NCBI GenBank assembly: GCA_027596945.1
Contig: JADGJH010000064.1
Span: 1 to 35,221, forward strand
Length of the DNA: 35,221 nucleotides
DNA from: Physocladia obscura
Lineage: Eukaryota > Chytridiomycota > Chytridiomycetes > Chytridiales > Chytriomycetaceae
Reading direction: 5' to 3'
A model generated the notes under the pieces. It saw nothing but the letters and a program-made list of their open reading frames with translations, was not told where the DNA came from and did no database searches. Below are positions 32,683-35,221 of this stretch, one piece after another. The number at the start of each line of letters is the position of its first letter. The stretch's first letter is position 1. The translations under genes and the position numbers were made by a program.

Positions 32683-34479
32683 TGTTGAAATCAATCAATC
32701 AACTCTGGACAAGCAAAGGTTAGACAGTAAGAGGATCCAAGCCTAGAAGAGACATTAAAAGAAAAGTAGTTAATTTGCACCAGCAATGGCGAATGAGGTT
32801 TGGTTCGCTCAGCATCTTTACGACCCAAAAAAAAACAAAAAAAACAAAAAAAACCACTCATCTTCACGTATTCAGACTCTTGAAGCTGAGAAAGAAAGCA
32901 AAAAATTTCTACGACCGAAAAGCTGACTGGGCTTGGCTGCTGTGGTGTGTTAAGCGTTTCCTTTTCCCCTTTGTGAAACTCCCACGAAAATGATGACCCA
33001 AACATGGAACAACTGGGAATCTCTCTTAGTATACATTGCTGAGAACTTCCTTTTAGTAGAAATCTGACTCGTCACCAATTTTAATTACAAAAAATCCCTT
33101 TGAAAAACAGCAAAACAACTGATTATTTATAAACAGGTGTGACTGAACTTATAAAAACATTATTTGAAATATAGAGGTGGCACTACAATCTGGGCTGTTT
33201 GAAACTAGATGCTTTATTAAACTAAGATAAATAAGTGCAGCTGGCTTCCTAACCATATAGACATCTATATGGCACATCTCAACTTTACTCCTCTTGAGCA
33301 AAGCATAAATGAAGTTTTGATCAAGTCTCCAGCCCACGATCCAGCCAATTGCACCACACCATGCCGACATAATGACTTCTCTCTCCATTTCCTTATCCTA
33401 CAAGCATCCCATGTCTCTTTTTCTTCCAGTTTGAAGAAAATCTCACAGACTTTATTTGGAGCAACATATGGAAAAGACATCTATAATTAAATGTTCCATA
33501 AAGAAATAGATGAAGCCTGATTATTATTTATTTAAAATATTTGATTTTGCTTTTAGACCTTGTAACAATAGTAGTATTTTTGCATCCTGAAAGAGTAAGT
33601 ATTTCAGAATGATGATTTTTATGAATGAACAATTAGAAAAATTGAGAGTCAAAAGATTTTTTGCTATTAAATTCTCCATTACAGTGTCAGTTGAACTATG
33701 CCTTAAATTTTCTTCATAAACTTTCTGAAGCCAAGGGAAATGGCAAATTGGAGAGGACAAAAAGAAAAGAAACCAAACCTTCCAATTTTTTGTTTCTTTC
33801 TGAAAGTCACTGGATCTCCATGCTACCAGTTGTCACTCAAGAGAACAGTGATTCATAAATCTCATGGCCAAATTCTATCTTTATATCAATTGTTATAAAT
33901 ATATTTTCTAAATAACAGAACAAGGATTAATATGAAAGGGAAAGAGAATAACAGCAATACAGTAAATCAAATAAAGATACTCAAATGTCATGGCAATGTG
34001 CATTGAATATTTGGAAGATCTATGGGAATTTGATTTGAGAAAATTGAGCAGTTTCAGATTTAAGCATTCAAAAATTAAAAAAATTAAAATTAAAATTCAG
34101 TTATTGATAATTTTTTTCCCTAAATTTCTTTGTCAACATTGAATTTATGTTACTAGAATGGAAAAAACCAGTTTTGAGTTTTTACTGCATTTTTCAATTT
34201 CTAAAAGTGTTTTCTACTTTTGACAACTCTTTTTTGAAAAACTATTCTCCCAAATCATATTTTTGGGCAAAAACTGTTTGAATATCAGTAAATATTGTTT
34301 TGACACAAAAGTTTAATGGAAAATATGACACATTTTTGTGCCTCCTTTTGGCATTGAACACCCACTTGCATTTATCTCCAAGAGTCAAAAAGTGATAAAA
34401 TTTGTACTTTAAACTTGAAAGATTGTTGAAAATAAACCTAAACTCTTAAAATTCTTTAAAGTATATGGAATTTTAAAGA
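32683..34479. other. gene-poor AT-rich stretch
   Basis: No gene supported. Overlapping minus-strand frames at 33149-33388 and 33265-33480 contain MSAWCGAIGWIVGW and ETWDACRIRKWREKS, which only faintly recall the 'VMVWG.I' region of DDE transposases. The rest is AT-rich with short open frames on both strands, in the same style as the other repeat-like segments. Confidence 0.45.
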
Positions 34480-35139
34480 GGATCTTTTCTAAAGAAAACA
34501 AACAGGGAAAATGAAAAGACCCCAAAAATGTGTAATCACCAATCAAATGAAATCATGGGGAATTTGAAATGGACTGATTGGGCAAAAAAAGCTATAAGAA
34601 GGCTGTTGGATTTTGACTTTTGAAAACATTCTAAAATGAAAAAAGCCTCTACTCAAAACTACTATCAAACCTAAAACTCACAACAACACTAAGCCTTGCA
34701 ACTCAAAAACCAACAGAAGTGAAAGAATAAACAAAAGAATAAACTAAAGATGAAACTAATAGGCAGAGTAAAAATAATAAAGAATAAGAATGTGGATAAA
34801 AATAATAAAGAAGAGATGAAGACTCCCATAGCAGAGTTCAATCATTTTTGTTGGTTTTTCACATGGAGGGGGAGCTTTAAAAGCTTGATAGTAGATCAGA
34901 TTGTGTTGGTTTTTGAGTTGTAAAGCTTAGTATTGTTGTGAGCCTTAAGCTTGATAGTAGTTTTGGGTAGAGAGTTATTTTTTTAGAATGTTTTCAAAAA
35001 TCAAAATCCAACAGCCTTCTTATAGCCTTTTTCATGCCTAATCAGTCCATTTCAAATTCCCCACAATTTCACTTGATTAGTGATTACACACTTTTTGGGT
35101 CCTTTCATTTTCCCTTTTTGCTTTCTTTAGAAAAGATCC
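34480..35139. repeat. large imperfect inverted repeat (235-bp arms, 190-bp spacer), foldback-like
   Basis: Arm 1 is 34480-34714 and arm 2 is 34905-35139; arm 2 is the reverse complement of arm 1 with scattered mismatches (I estimate over 80% identity by eye). Matching blocks include GGATCTTTTCTAAAGAAA at the outer ends, GGAATTTGAAATGGACTGAT, TATAAGAAGGCTGTTGGATT and ACTCAAAAACCAAC at the inner ends. Similarity fades outside. The spacer holds an extra copy of AAGCTTGATAGTAG (34881-34894), also present in arm 2 (34947-34960), and AATAATAAAGAA repeats. No coding capacity is visible. It fits a foldback/MITE-like element or a palindromic rearrangement of an older repeat; no target-site duplication was found. 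Confidence 0.75.
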
Positions 35140-35221
35140 AAAAAATAGCTCAAATTCCCAAAGTAAGGAGCCAGTCTTGTACTGCTGCTTCTGCTGTCAC
35201 AAACTAGTTGTGTCAGCATGT
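35140..35221. other. window end, nothing recognised
   Basis: Short flank after the inverted repeat; no open frame, RNA or repeat structure seen. Confidence 0.4.

Noticed and set aside
33149..33490. Second transposase relic on the minus strand
   Set aside because: Only a vague VMVWG-like block in one frame; no D-N-A-x-H or L-P-P-Y-S-P motif nearby, so not supported.
1..35221. CRISPR array, bacterial operon or prophage-like system
   Set aside because: Spliced nuclear genes throughout; no regularly spaced repeats and no prokaryotic genes.

Overview
The window is nuclear DNA of a eukaryote with many short introns (about 45-250 bp, GT..AG). It is most likely a fungus, and an early-diverging chytrid-like one is my best guess. 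The grounds are an opisthokont-type housekeeping set (UTP20, RPN8, COX subunit IV, uL1, eL27, TAF12, an FUBP-like triple-KH protein), a 14-TM DHA2-type drug transporter typical of fungi, and dense short introns. Species cannot be read from the sequence. I rebuilt the gene models by hand from reading frames, splice sites and recalled family sequences; all reconstructed main genes have exon sums divisible by three.

Layout. 17-9024 (+): a complete 15-exon UTP20, a HEAT-repeat SSU-processome component. 9.1-10.9 kb: loose exons of unidentified genes on both strands around a decayed Tc1/IS630-like transposase. 11.0-12.3 kb (-): RPN8/PSMD7. 12.3-14.2 kb: AT-rich, no convincing gene. 14.4-17.2 kb (-): COX4 and, 66 bp upstream, an MFS transporter. 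17.2-19.8 kb: AT-rich, repeat-like, with a diverged 62-bp direct repeat around short ORFs. 19.8-20.8 kb (-): a tail-anchored coiled-coil protein of unknown function. 21.5-21.7 kb (-): an unidentified exon. 21.9-22.8 kb (+): RPL10A (uL1). 23.4-25.6 kb (-): triple-KH protein. 25.6-27.0 kb: AT-rich repeat-like DNA. 27.0-27.9 kb: a small unidentified minus-strand gene divergent from RPL27 (eL27). 28.1-30.8 kb (-): a long Q/N-rich TAF12. 31.2-32.7 kb (+): a multi-exon gene that is unidentified; a CENP-N/Chl4-like origin is only a weak guess. 32.7-35.2 kb: AT-rich DNA ending in a large imperfect inverted repeat (two 235-bp arms).

The recognised genes are housekeeping functions (ribosome assembly and ribosomal proteins, proteasome lid, respiration, TFIID/SAGA) and do not form one pathway or cluster. 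I see no new defence, biosynthetic or mobile system. The most unusual items are the foldback-like inverted repeat, the decayed transposase, several coding exons hidden in apparently empty DNA, the start-codon-only first exon of the KH gene, and the extended C-terminus of TAF12.
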